DNA from: Streptococcus minor DSM 17118
GTDB lineage: Bacteria; Bacillota; Bacilli; Lactobacillales; Streptococcaceae
Length of the DNA stretch: 64,000 nt
Direction of reading: 5' to 3'
Assembly: GCF_000377005.1 (NCBI RefSeq)
Contig: NZ_AQYB01000033.1
Span: 496,001-560,000, forward strand
Below are positions 16,797-25,151 of the stretch, one piece after another (position 1 is the first letter of the stretch; the number at the start of each line of letters is the position of its first letter). The notes under the pieces were generated by a model that had not been told where the DNA came from, searched no databases, and saw only the letters and a list, made by a program, of their open reading frames with translations. A program made the position numbers and the translations under genes.

Positions 16797-18456
16797 ATTC
16801 CGATTTTTCTACTTCAATCTTAAAATTTTTGAGGTAGTTGTTCTTATTCAATTCACCAGAGAATCGATCTCCTACTTTTAGGAACGGTAGCTGATCTGTG
16901 GAATCTTCTGTCGCCTTGACCTTGTAAATCTTTCCTGAGGAAGAAATATAGTACACTGTAGACCCTGAAATCATCTGGCTACCCAGTTGTTCCACGACAC
17001 CTTTGATGATCTCTATATCTTGGTCTGTCTGAGGTGATCCAGAGCCAGAACCAGATAGGACAGAGGTATCCAAGTCTGTAAACTGCGAAATCAGAGTTTC
17101 GATGTCATTATTGACGGTTACCTGCTGGTAGTCTTCCGCATCCACGGCTGCATAGGATTTGACCAGACCAGCGTCATCCTTGAGAGAAACGATATAATAA
17201 GCTTTGTCATTGAGTTTTGCTAGAGTTGGGGCAGTAGCTCGGTATTTCTTCTCTTGGACCTCTCCTTCTGCGGAGGCCATAGCAGCTGATTCGGTAGCAG
17301 AAGCTAGCTTATAGTTAGTCACTTCACGCGTTCGCATATTGACCAAGATAAAGCCAAGATTGGAAGAATCAGCAGTCGCCGATGTAATCCCCGTATAAAG
17401 GTAGATATCTGAACCGATGGAAATATAATTATAGCTGTCAGTTGTTTTCTTAACACCTGTCTGGCTAAAAACTGTATTCCAGAAACCATCTTGATAGGTA
17501 TAATAATCGTCAACACGAGTGATGACATTGTTGGCAGAAAAGACACGGTCTACCCATTCAGGAATATCATCTAAAGCATATTCCTTGGTCTCGCCAGTAG
17601 CGGCATTGAGCAAGATAACACCGACAGGATCCTTGGATGCCAGCATGAATTTTGGCTGATAAATGGTCGCTACATAATAAGGATTGCCTTCGTCATCAAC
17701 TTCAAAAGAAGGATCGCCAAAAATAGTAAAAGGATACTGAAAGCGCAAGTATCGAAGAGTATCACGGAATAAAAACTCTGAATCAGAATACTTCATCGGC
17801 TCAGATAGACGGACCAATTCAGCCTTGCCCGTAGTTTGGTTGACCTTAACATAATAGCTAATCCCATCTTTCCGATTCGACAACCATTTCCAGAAGTTTT
17901 TGTACTCAAGTGGAGAAACTCGATACGGTTGCTGGCCAATGGTAATCTGGCGGTAATCATTAGAAATCCCAAATTGAGAAACCTTATCAATCGTACCCAA
18001 ATAGGTATCACCGATTTTTTCTGCTGAAGCCCGGTCCAAAAGAGCTAGAGTGGAAATATTTGTCTCTGGGAAATCCTTGTTAAAATCTGCTTCTTTGACC
18101 GAGATAACATTCGCGTAGCTCTTAGCACGAAAGATACGCGAATTAAGCAGGTTCAATCCAAATAATAAGACAAGAATCAACAAGATTCCTCCACCCAAAC
18201 GTCTGATGTTCTGTGCATCAACCACTTTCAAGGGCGTAACTTCTTTACGACCACGAAATGTGCTACCAGTTTGGCCCTCCACCGAGTCTGCCATAGCAAG
18301 GATGAAAACAGCAAAGAAAACGAGAATCAACCCCTCTAAGACAAACATCCAAAAGCCTACATCCAACGGATTGAGAGGCGGTAAAAATACCCAGTAGCTA
18401 CTGACCATTGCCACAAACCATAATAGCACCAAAAATCGCCTAATCATCTTTTTCAT
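16795..18456 (-). CDS. Membrane-anchored protein of unknown function, 553 aa
   Basis: I do not recognise a named family. The N-terminus has three hydrophobic segments (about residues 8-24, 35-58 and 86-107), so the remaining 440 residues are probably outside the cell. That part is rich in beta-type repeats around tyrosines with phrases like DEGNPYYVATIYQPKFMLASKDPVGVILLNAATGETKEYALDDIPEW and TNYKLASATESAAMAS. This recalls beta-propeller or PepSY-like sensor domains that read out a value and convert it to a stored attribute, but without any catalytic motif. AAGGAGG at the ATG. Transcribed alone; the next genes downstream on this strand are past a terminator. Confidence 0.75.
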   Translation of the reverse strand: MKKMIRRFLVLLWFVAMVSSYWVFLPPLNPLDVGFWMFVLEGLILVFFAVFILAMADSVEGQTGSTFRGRKEVTPLKVVDAQNIRRLGGGILLILVLLFGLNLLNSRIFRAKSYANVISVKEADFNKDFPETNISTLALLDRASAEKIGDTYLGTIDKVSQFGISNDYRQITIGQQPYRVSPLEYKNFWKWLSNRKDGISYYVKVNQTTGKAELVRLSEPMKYSDSEFLFRDTLRYLRFQYPFTIFGDPSFEVDDEGNPYYVATIYQPKFMLASKDPVGVILLNAATGETKEYALDDIPEWVDRVFSANNVITRVDDYYTYQDGFWNTVFSQTGVKKTTDSYNYISIGSDIYLYTGITSATADSSNLGFILVNMRTREVTNYKLASATESAAMASAEGEVQEKKYRATAPTLAKLNDKAYYIVSLKDDAGLVKSYAAVDAEDYQQVTVNNDIETLISQFTDLDTSVLSGSGSGSPQTDQDIEIIKGVVEQLGSQMISGSTVYYISSSGKIYKVKATEDSTDQLPFLKVGDRFSGELNKNNYLKNFKIEVEKSE

Positions 18457-18525
18457 GAAAAACCTCCTTCTAATCCATCACTATATGAACTATATCCTAT
18501 TATATCATAGAACTGCTTCTTCCAA

Positions 18526-18555
18526 TAAAAAAAGCGAGAACTTTATCTTCTCGCT
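18526..18555 (-). terminator. Terminator of the CPBP/ArsR/SdpI-like cassette
   Basis: Stem AGCGAGAA / TTCTCGCT (18533-18540, 18548-18555) with a 7-nt loop, ending in a run of seven T on the minus strand just behind the SdpI-like gene. Confidence 0.88.
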
Positions 18556-18561
18556 ACATCT

Positions 18562-19200
18562 TTATTCCAAACGGCTAATCCAGTATGAATAAACGACTGG
18601 TGCCAAAGTCATGATGAATAAGACTCCAAGAGATATATAGACGATAGGACCAGCAAAAAAGCTATTAAAAATAATCACAATACCCCCTATAACCCAGAGT
18701 TTCCCCGCCAGACGATGGGTTTTATTCCAATTTTCTTCATTGTCCAAAGTCCAAGGTAGACGAAGACCGATGGTATAGTTTTGCTTGGTCTTAGGTAGGT
18801 AATTGCCTACAATGAGAAAAACACTTCCCATTATCCCCAGTCCGATACGAGTGGTGTTACTGATAAATCCAAAAGCCACCCCATAGATAGATAGTTGGAC
18901 AAGACCGTTGATAATCGGAATAATCCAATATACCAACTGCTTCATCTTGGTGTGTACATTGCGAGCTTTCGGATCCAAAGTGGTGACAACAATCGTAAAG
19001 ATATGAATCAGCAACATCAGTAGTGGAAACAGAAAGACCACTTCCCCCTTGTTAGAAAAACCATCAGCCTGACCATCTAGACCAAAATGACTAGGTAAGG
19101 TTGCTGGTAATTCCTTAAAGAGAATAGCTCCTATTAGCATGGGTACAAGCGTCAACACAGATGTGAAGACCAGTAATTTAACATTTATTTTTTTCATCAT
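18562..19200 (-). CDS. SdpI-like immunity-type membrane protein
   Basis: A 212-residue protein with about six transmembrane segments. The start has the DUF1648 block (LPATLPSHFGLDGQADGFSNKGEVVFLFPL) and the end the SdpI block with RIGLGIMGSVFLIVGNYLPKTKQNYTIGLRLPWTLDNEENWNKTHRLAGKLWV. In Bacillus, SdpI protects against the SdpC toxin and also sequesters the repressor SdpR. Here an ArsR-type repressor overlaps it directly, which copies the SdpRI pair. The ATG at 19200 has GAGGT 5 nt before it. No SdpC-like toxin is visible nearby, so the trigger is unknown. Confidence 0.88.
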   Translation of the reverse strand: MMKKINVKLLVFTSVLTLVPMLIGAILFKELPATLPSHFGLDGQADGFSNKGEVVFLFPLLMLLIHIFTIVVTTLDPKARNVHTKMKQLVYWIIPIINGLVQLSIYGVAFGFISNTTRIGLGIMGSVFLIVGNYLPKTKQNYTIGLRLPWTLDNEENWNKTHRLAGKLWVIGGIVIIFNSFFAGPIVYISLGVLFIMTLAPVVYSYWISRLE

Positions 19201-19462
19201 TGCTACCTCGTAGATCTGCAAACCAGACCATTATCTCCTCTAAAACTGAGGCGTTTAAATCATAATAGATATAATTTTTTTCCCTTGTTTCCATAATCAA
19301 CTCAGCCTTCTTTAAAATACTAAGATGATGAGAAATGGTGGCGGCTGTCATCTCAAACTGACCAGCAATCTCACCCGCTGACATTCGACTATTTTTAAGC
19401 AAATTCAGTATCTCTCGTCGTACAGGATGCGACAAGGCCTTGAAGGTATCAGCAAAAGTCAT
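19178..19462 (-). CDS. ArsR/SdpR-type winged-helix repressor
   Basis: A 94-residue repressor of the ArsR/SmtB superfamily: FADTFKALSHPVRREILNLLKNSRMSAGEIAGQF and EMTAATISHHLSILKKAELIMETREKNYIYYDLN. The metal-binding cysteines of ArsR/SmtB are missing, as in SdpR-type members, so it probably does not sense metals. It overlaps the CPBP gene by 4 bp (ATGA) and the SdpI-like gene by 23 bp, so the three are translated together. It very likely binds the two dyads upstream of the cassette. Confidence 0.92.
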   Translation of the reverse strand: MTFADTFKALSHPVRREILNLLKNSRMSAGEIAGQFEMTAATISHHLSILKKAELIMETREKNYIYYDLNASVLEEIMVWFADLRGSNDEKNKC

Positions 19463-20340
19463 CGTTGACTGTCCTTTCTTTTAAAGAGAATGAGAAATGC
19501 CACCATCAAGATAGGCAATCCCGCCAATAGTCCGACTGGAGAAGGGCCAAGAAACCTCATTGCTAGTGCTTGGTCAGATGGTACTTGAAATAAAATCCCA
19601 ATACCTGCACTAGCATTAACAGCACCATGCAGGAGAGCAGGCGCCCAAAGGGAGCCCGTCTTTTCCATTACAAAACTTAGAAACACTCCAATGCTGAAAC
19701 AAAAAACAAACATAGCTACAAGTCCAAGCCAAGGTGCTCCCCAATAAGCCAAACCAAAATTGTAGCCCTGAAGGTTGAGCGGAAAGTGCCAAAAACTCCA
19801 GATGATACCTGTGAGGAGATGACTCTGCAAAGTAGGAAACTTTGTTCTCAGCGCTGGATACAAATAGCCTCGCCAGCCGATTTCTTCACCCAAAGCAAAG
19901 AAGGTGTTTAATAAGGGGGCGAACGTCATAGATGAAATGATTTGTACCATAGCTACTACTTTTAAAGGGACAGCAATAAGTTTTTGTCCAGTATTCGGCA
20001 ACATTTGTTCTAAACCTTTAAAATGAAGGCTGAACTGGTTTTTAAAAATCAAAAAATAAAGACTCGCACCGAAACATGTTAGGATAGTTGGTCCCCACAT
20101 GGCTAGGAGGTAATATTTCCAATTTTTCTTAAAATGTAGTCTGAAATCTGCCCTCAATTGATATTGCTCAGGTTGCCATTTTTTTACAATAAAGTAAGAT
20201 AGGGCAGGTATCCACATAGCCACAACCGTACCGATTTGACTGATTGGCTCGCCCAACTGAATACCAAACAACCAGATGACCAGCCAGATCCACCAAGTCA
20301 AACCATAACTAAGAAGGATATAGTTTCTTATTGTACTCAT
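19459..20340 (-). CDS. CPBP family intramembrane metalloprotease
   Basis: A 293-residue membrane protein with about eight segments and the Abi/CPBP core: FALGEEIGWRGYLYP (EExxxR), IWSFWHFPL (FxxxH-type His) and LLHGAVNAS (third His/Asn). Bacterial members are linked to bacteriocin immunity and processing or to peptide maturation. It opens an operon with an ArsR repressor and an SdpI-like protein. The ATG at 20340 has AGGTGA before it; the GTG three codons earlier does not. The combination suggests a self-protection unit against membrane-active peptides, which is inference. Confidence 0.88.
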   Translation of the reverse strand: MSTIRNYILLSYGLTWWIWLVIWLFGIQLGEPISQIGTVVAMWIPALSYFIVKKWQPEQYQLRADFRLHFKKNWKYYLLAMWGPTILTCFGASLYFLIFKNQFSLHFKGLEQMLPNTGQKLIAVPLKVVAMVQIISSMTFAPLLNTFFALGEEIGWRGYLYPALRTKFPTLQSHLLTGIIWSFWHFPLNLQGYNFGLAYWGAPWLGLVAMFVFCFSIGVFLSFVMEKTGSLWAPALLHGAVNASAGIGILFQVPSDQALAMRFLGPSPVGLLAGLPILMVAFLILFKRKDSQR

Positions 20341-20355
20341 TGCTCTCACCTGTTT

Positions 20356-20435
20356 CTATTTAGATAACTTTCTAAATAGATTCTACCATTTCTTGACATA
20401 TCTTTCAAGAGCTATTTAGATTTTTTTCTAAATAG
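20356..20435 (-). promoter_or_regulatory. Twin ArsR operators around the cassette promoter
   Basis: Two identical perfect dyads CTATTTAGA-N6-TCTAAATAG occupy 20356-20379 and 20412-20435, 56 bp apart. The promoter TTGAAA-17-TAGAAT (minus strand, 20403-20408 and 20380-20385) lies between them. One site covers the transcription start, the other sits just upstream of the -35. Confidence 0.9.
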
Positions 20436-20519
20436 ATTTAAAACCCCAAAGTCGCGAAGGGACTATATTTTTGATAAAATAGAGTTATAAGAACGAATAG
20501 GAAAGGTTACTACTACTAC

Positions 20520-21350
20520 ATGAAACTCATTTCTTGGAACATTGATTCTCTCAACGCTGCCTTAACCAGCGAATCTCCACGTGCCCTTTTATCCCGTGCA
20601 GTGATTGATACCTTGGTTGCTGAAGATGCAGATATTATTGCCATTCAAGAGACCAAGTTATCTGCTACTGGTCCGACCAAAAAACATCTGGAAGTTCTTC
20701 ATAGCTACTTCCCTGATTACCTCACAACTTGGCGCTCATCTGTCGAACCAGCTCGTAAGGGCTATGCTGGAACCATGTTTCTCTATAAGAAGACCTTACC
20801 AGAACCACAGATTACCTATCCAGAGATTGGTGCACCATCTACTATGGATAGCGAAGGCCGTATCATCACCTTAGAATTTGAACATTTTTTTGTCACCCAA
20901 GTTTACACCCCAAATGCTGGCGATGGGCTCAAACGCCTCGCCGAACGCCAAGGCTGGGATGAAAAATATGCCCTCTACTTGGCTCAGTTGGACAGTCAAA
21001 AACCAGTTCTTGCCACAGGTGATTACAATGTTGCCCACAAGGAAATCGACTTGGCCAACCCAGCTAGCAACCGCCAGTCACCAGGCTTCACAGATGAGGA
21101 ACGCCAAGGATTCACCAATCTCTTAGCAAAAGGCTTCACAGATACCTTCCGCCACCTGCACGGAGATGTTCCACATGCTTATACTTGGTGGGCACAACGG
21201 AGCAAAACGAGTAAAATCAACAATACAGGCTGGAGAATTGACTACTGGCTCACTTCTGAACGCTTGGCTGACAAGGTCAGCAAGTCAGACATGATCGATT
21301 CTGGCAGTCGCCAAGACCATACTCCTATTGTCTTAGAAATCAATCTATAA
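20520..21350 (+). CDS. exoA: Exodeoxyribonuclease III / AP endonuclease
   Basis: Repairs abasic sites and 3' blocked ends. The 276-residue protein (normal length for streptococcal ExoA) shows the exonuclease III landmarks in order: LISWNID, IQETKL with the catalytic Glu, VYTPNAG, TGDYNVAHKEIDLANP with the Asp/Asn pair, and the closing TGWRIDYWL ... SRQDHTPI with the catalytic Asp/His. The ATG at 20520 follows an AGGAAAGG at a rather long distance (about 12 nt). Ends with a perfect terminator, so it is monocistronic. Confidence 0.95.
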   Translation: MKLISWNIDSLNAALTSESPRALLSRAVIDTLVAEDADIIAIQETKLSATGPTKKHLEVLHSYFPDYLTTWRSSVEPARKGYAGTMFLYKKTLPEPQITYPEIGAPSTMDSEGRIITLEFEHFFVTQVYTPNAGDGLKRLAERQGWDEKYALYLAQLDSQKPVLATGDYNVAHKEIDLANPASNRQSPGFTDEERQGFTNLLAKGFTDTFRHLHGDVPHAYTWWAQRSKTSKINNTGWRIDYWLTSERLADKVSKSDMIDSGSRQDHTPIVLEINL

Positions 21351-21360
21351 TCCTATTCAT

Positions 21361-21395
21361 CATCTCAATAGCTAGTACGCTATTGAGATGTTTTT
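21361..21395 (+). terminator. Terminator of exoA
   Basis: Perfect 12-bp stem CATCTCAATAGC / GCTATTGAGATG with a 6-nt loop and five T. Confidence 0.93.
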
Positions 21396-21434
21396 GATCC
21401 AGTCTCTTACATACTATGGCCATGGATGGGCAAT

Positions 21435-21463
21435 TTGAAAACGATGTCATTTTCTGGTATAAT
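21435..21463 (+). promoter_or_regulatory. Promoter of the cation efflux gene with a cre site
   Basis: TTGAAA (21435-21440) and TATAAT (21458-21463, with TG extension) are 17 nt apart. TGAAAACGATGTCA (21436-21449) fits the CcpA cre consensus TGWAANCGNTNNCA at every fixed position and covers the -35, predicting repression by CcpA. Confidence 0.7.
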
Positions 21464-21491
21464 ATAAATATAAATTGTTTCAGGAGGAAAG

Positions 21492-22394
21492 ATGAATAGA
21501 AAAATTATCGAACGTCAGTCGCTCATTGTATCTGTTGCTGTGAATTTCATCATTGGTATATCTGGGCTACTAATCTACATCGTCACCAACCTAAACGCCC
21601 TCCTACTGGATGGTGTTTTTTCCCTCATTGCTTTTGTTTCTTCATTAGCTGCTCTCTTTATTTCTAGAAATAGTCATCGGACAACAGAGAGTTTCCCAAA
21701 TGGCATGTACTTTTTAGAGCCCCTCTATGGTATTCTAAAATCAATTGCAACCCTACTACTTTTAATTATTACCTTGTTGGAAACAAGTGCTTCAGCTTAT
21801 GCCTACTTTATTCACAATGAGGGACAAGCCATGGTTACAGGACCTGTCCTCCCCTATACTATTGCTATGGTTATCCTCTGTTTTGGACTCGGCACCTATA
21901 ACAGTGCTCAAAATAAAAAAATCAATAATATGAGCACTATGTTAGCAGCAGAAAGTCGCGGAAATTATATCGATGGTCTTATTTCTGCTGGTGTTGGGGT
22001 CGCTATTATTGCCCTATCATTAGTCGATATCAACGGTCCACTAGGATTTCTCCATTACACAGGAGACTTCTTTATCACCCTAGTTTTAGTTGCTATTTCT
22101 CTAAAAGATCCCCTCACAGTTCTTTCTTATTCCTTTAAAGAATTTGCTCGCTCAACTGTTCAAAGCGACGATATCTATGATACCGTTTTAGAGATTTTCC
22201 ATCAGGTCCTCAATTCCCAAGCAGACAAGTTGGATATCCTCATTTTCAAACAAGGTATGTATATCAAAGTTAAAATCCACATACTAACACCAGAAGATTT
22301 GCAGCTAGTTGATACTCTAGCCTCCAAGAAAAGTGAATTTGCCGACCTTCTGGCTCAAGAGTTTGACCACTGTAGTCTTGAGTTTTCATTTTAA
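21492..22394 (+). CDS. Cation diffusion facilitator family transporter
   Basis: A 300-residue member of the CDF family, which exports divalent metals such as Zn2+, Mn2+ or Fe2+ in exchange for protons. Six membrane segments are seen. The metal-site aspartates are in LLLDGVFSLI (TM2) and NYIDGLISAG (TM5), and a C-terminal cytoplasmic domain follows (about residues 210-300). The LDGVFS form is the degenerate variant of the HxxxD/DxxxD sites, so the preferred metal cannot be told. Good AGGAGGA at the ATG. Stands alone between two terminators. Confidence 0.88.
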   Translation: MNRKIIERQSLIVSVAVNFIIGISGLLIYIVTNLNALLLDGVFSLIAFVSSLAALFISRNSHRTTESFPNGMYFLEPLYGILKSIATLLLLIITLLETSASAYAYFIHNEGQAMVTGPVLPYTIAMVILCFGLGTYNSAQNKKINNMSTMLAAESRGNYIDGLISAGVGVAIIALSLVDINGPLGFLHYTGDFFITLVLVAISLKDPLTVLSYSFKEFARSTVQSDDIYDTVLEIFHQVLNSQADKLDILIFKQGMYIKVKIHILTPEDLQLVDTLASKKSEFADLLAQEFDHCSLEFSF

Positions 22395-22405
22395 ATAAAA
22401 AATTA

Positions 22406-22438
22406 AAAATACAGGTCTGAATCATCAGCCTGTATTTT
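22406..22438. terminator. Bidirectional terminator between the efflux gene and the ArsC-like gene
   Basis: Stem AAAATACAGG / CCTGTATTTT (22406-22415, 22429-22438), loop 13 nt, with A-run and T-run on the two sides. Confidence 0.87.
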
Positions 22439-22454
22439 ACTTTTGAGTAAAAGA

Positions 22455-22808
22455 CTATAACTTTAAATCTTTATAAGCTGTGCGGTAACCAATTTGTAAG
22501 ATTTTGCCATCCTTGATTAGGATAGGACGTTTGATCAACATGCCATCCGCTGATAAAAGTGCCAAAGCCTCGTCAACCGTCAACTGATCAAACTTATCTT
22601 TCAATCCTAGAGCTCGGTAGGAATTCCCCGAGGTGTTAAAAAACTTTTTCAAATCCAGATTCGATTTTTCCATCAAGTCACGCAGTATTTCAACTTGAGG
22701 GGGATTGGTCTTGATATCAATAGCCTCAAAGTCCAGACCCAAGTCTTTCAACTCTGCCTTGGCTTGTTTACAGGTGCTACACTTTGGATATTCATAGAAA
22801 GTATACAT
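22455..22808 (-). CDS. ArsC/Spx family protein (arsenate reductase-like)
   Basis: A 117-residue thioredoxin-fold protein of the ArsC/Spx/YffB class. CSTC at residues 10-13 (YEYPKCSTCKQAKAELKDLG) gives the redox CxxC; RPILI in KRPILIKDGKILQIGYR is the conserved Arg-Pro segment. The family holds thiol-redox enzymes and the RNA polymerase-binding Spx. The YusI-like context and lack of an alpha-CTD-binding signature favour a reductase rather than a global regulator. Translation starts immediately after the ogt stop (TAA ATG), so the two genes are coupled. Confidence 0.85.
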   Translation of the reverse strand: MYTFYEYPKCSTCKQAKAELKDLGLDFEAIDIKTNPPQVEILRDLMEKSNLDLKKFFNTSGNSYRALGLKDKFDQLTVDEALALLSADGMLIKRPILIKDGKILQIGYRTAYKDLKL

Positions 22809-23303
22809 TTATTTTCTCCTTTTTCTTTCATGATCTAACAACCAACTTTTTCGCTCCAGTCCTCCGGCATAGCCTGTCAGACTACCATCTACTCCTAGGA
22901 TACGATGACAGGGGATAAAGATAGATAGGGGATTTTTTCCAACAGCTCCACCCACCGCCTGTGCCGATAGACAGCGCAAATCCTTAGCCAGCTGGCCATA
23001 GGTGCTAGTTTGACCAAACGGAATTTTTAACAGTTCTTGCCAGACCCGCTTTTGAAAAGTCGTTCCCCTCGGAGCTAGTGGCGGAATTATCAGTAATTTC
23101 TGGCCTGAAAAATAAGCATCCAGCCAACGGAACGCTTCCTCTAAAACTGGCTGATGTTCAGTTAGAAAAGTAGCTTTTTCAAAGCCTCTTTTTTCATATT
23201 TTTGTCCTTCAAACCAAGCACCCAGAAGGGAATCTTGATCTGTAACGAGATGTATCGTACCTAGCGGACTAACATACTGCTGACAATATAAAACTTCTCC
23301 CAT
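22809..23303 (-). CDS. ogt: Methylated-DNA-protein-cysteine S-methyltransferase
   Basis: Repairs O6-methylguanine and O4-methylthymine by moving the methyl group to its own Cys; used once. The 164-residue protein has the active-site IPCHRILG and the DNA-binding QKRVWQELLKIPFGQTSTYGQLAK winged helix, then AVGGAVGKNP before the active Cys, the usual order. The ATG at 23303 is preferred: GGAGGAAGG precedes it by 2-6 nt, while the ATG 12 nt upstream has no site. It sits between serA and the ArsC-like gene on one strand. Confidence 0.94.
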   Translation of the reverse strand: MGEVLYCQQYVSPLGTIHLVTDQDSLLGAWFEGQKYEKRGFEKATFLTEHQPVLEEAFRWLDAYFSGQKLLIIPPLAPRGTTFQKRVWQELLKIPFGQTSTYGQLAKDLRCLSAQAVGGAVGKNPLSIFIPCHRILGVDGSLTGYAGGLERKSWLLDHERKRRK

Positions 23304-23350
23304 GCCTTCCTCCATGAAAAAGGTCAATCTACTCGACCGACCTATCTTTC

Positions 23351-24532
23351 TTATTGTTTACCAGTAATGAGACGAACCTTGACAATCTGATCGCTACTGT
23401 CAAATAGCCGAACAAGCTGATCAATTTTTGTTCGGTCCGTTTCATCTAAATCAAGAAGGGTATAAGCATAGTCCCCTTTAGAACGGTTCAAGATATTAGC
23501 GATATTGATATCCAAATCGGAGACAGCCGTGGAAATAGCCGCCACGATATTGGGTACATTCTTATTGATGAGAGTAATGCGGTAAGGTGCATCTAAGACC
23601 TGATGCATGTTGGGAAAATTGACGGAGTTGGTAATTTCCCCTGTCTTTAAAAAACGACGAATCGTTTGACTGGCCATAATAGCACAATTCAACTCTGCTT
23701 CCTCTGTTGAACCACCTACGTGTGGGAAGACTGTAATACCTTTCTTATTGAGCAATTCCTCTGTACCAAAATCTGTCACATAGCGCTTAATCACTCCTGC
23801 TTCAATGGCGTCAAAGAGAGCTTCATTGTCTACCAGCTCTGCTCGAGCAAAGTTAATCAAGGTTGTTCCCTTTGGCATGAGTGCAAATGCTTCCGCATTA
23901 AAGGTCTCTTTTGTATCTGGTGTCAGAGGTACATGTACAGTAATGTAATCACAAGTGGCAAAGATTTCTTTCAAATCATTGACCCGCTTGACATGGCTTG
24001 AAATACTCCACGCTGCCTCAATAGAAACATAAGGGTCATAACCCAGTACATGCATACCCAAACGACGAGCATCATTTGCAATTCGAGCACCAATAGCACC
24101 TAGACCAATCACACCGAGGGTCTTGCCAGAAATCTCTGTCCCTGCAAATTGTGATTTTCCTGCCTCAATCTGCTTGGGAACATCCTCGCCCGAAAGGGTA
24201 CTAGCCCAGTTAGCTGCTGCAAAATAATCACGCGCTGACAACAAGATAGAGGTAATCACAGCTTCTTTTACGGCATTAGCATTAGCACCTGGAGTATTGA
24301 AAACAACAACTCCAGCAGCAGATGCAGCATCAATTGGAATATTATTGGTTCCTGCACCGGCACGCGCAATGGCTTTCAAGTTTGCAGGAAAATCTACTCC
24401 ATGCAAATTTTGGCTCCGGATAATGTAGGCATCTGGATTGTCTGCCTTATCCCCATCTATTTGAAACTGATTGCCCAGCTCCTTCAAGCCGATCTGGTTA
24501 ATATTATTAAAGGTTTTTACACTATATACCAT
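23351..24532 (-). CDS. serA: D-3-phosphoglycerate dehydrogenase
   Basis: First step of serine synthesis: oxidises 3-phosphoglycerate to 3-phosphohydroxypyruvate with NAD+. The 393-residue protein has RAGAGTNNIP, the Rossmann nucleotide motif LGVIGLGAIGARIANDARRLG (about residue 145-165), the catalytic Arg/Glu/His in INFARAELVD, TDFGTEE and FPHVGGSTEEAE, and a C-terminal ACT-like domain (ITLINKNVPNIVAAISTAVSD...). It belongs to the short class without the intervening ASB domain. The ATG at 24532 lacks a close Shine-Dalgarno, and a GTG at 24541 is an alternative. Same strand as serC and the acetyltransferase between, so they form a serine operon. No serB is seen here. Confidence 0.93.
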   Translation of the reverse strand: MVYSVKTFNNINQIGLKELGNQFQIDGDKADNPDAYIIRSQNLHGVDFPANLKAIARAGAGTNNIPIDAASAAGVVVFNTPGANANAVKEAVITSILLSARDYFAAANWASTLSGEDVPKQIEAGKSQFAGTEISGKTLGVIGLGAIGARIANDARRLGMHVLGYDPYVSIEAAWSISSHVKRVNDLKEIFATCDYITVHVPLTPDTKETFNAEAFALMPKGTTLINFARAELVDNEALFDAIEAGVIKRYVTDFGTEELLNKKGITVFPHVGGSTEEAELNCAIMASQTIRRFLKTGEITNSVNFPNMHQVLDAPYRITLINKNVPNIVAAISTAVSDLDINIANILNRSKGDYAYTLLDLDETDRTKIDQLVRLFDSSDQIVKVRLITGKQ

Positions 24533-24597
24533 ATTGTACACAAAGGCAGCCCTGCCGCCCCTTTCTATATCTTTTGAAAAAATAATGCTAAAATCTA

Positions 24598-25128
24598 CTA
24601 AATTTCTTGATAGAGACTGGTTTCAGACTGATGCTTGATTTTCTGATAAGCTAGACGTTCTCCATCAATCGGAACCTTGCCACAATACACAAAGCCCAAC
24701 TTTTCCAAAATATGTTGCATGACTTGATTTTTCTCATGTGTATCACAGCGAAAATCTGGTCCCTTGTGACCCTCAATCAATCCTTGGAGAAAGGTCTGAA
24801 TCAACTTCTGACCACGAAACTCCGCTGCTATAGCAATCCGATGGAAAGTCACATAGAGGTAATTGTCATGTTTCCACTTGCCATCATAAATTGCACTGTA
24901 CTCGGGTTGATTCCCTAGATAGACAGCTGTATAAGCGACAATTTTCCCATCCACTAGACCAACATAAGCCCGATTTTCTAGAATGTCGTCAATGACATCA
25001 TCCTGATTAGGATAACCATTTTCTCCCTGCCACTGATTAGAACCAGAATCTGCTAAGAATGCCTTAGCTTCCTCCAAGATACATGTGATTTGTCCCACTT
25101 CATTGGGATGTGCGAGACGAATTTCCAT
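24598..25128 (-). CDS. GNAT family N-acetyltransferase
   Basis: A 176-residue acetyltransferase of unknown substrate. The GNAT core is seen as GLVDGKIVAYTAVYL, LYVTFHRIAIAAEFRGQKLIQTFLQGLI (motif A with RGQK) and LEKLGFVYCGKVPIDGERLAYQK (motif B). It lies between serC (23 nt) and serA and is expected to be co-transcribed with them. This gene order occurs in related streptococci. AAAGGTATGC at the ATG. Confidence 0.88.
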   Translation of the reverse strand: MEIRLAHPNEVGQITCILEEAKAFLADSGSNQWQGENGYPNQDDVIDDILENRAYVGLVDGKIVAYTAVYLGNQPEYSAIYDGKWKHDNYLYVTFHRIAIAAEFRGQKLIQTFLQGLIEGHKGPDFRCDTHEKNQVMQHILEKLGFVYCGKVPIDGERLAYQKIKHQSETSLYQEI

Positions 25129-25151
25129 TGCATACCTTTCTAATCAAGATG

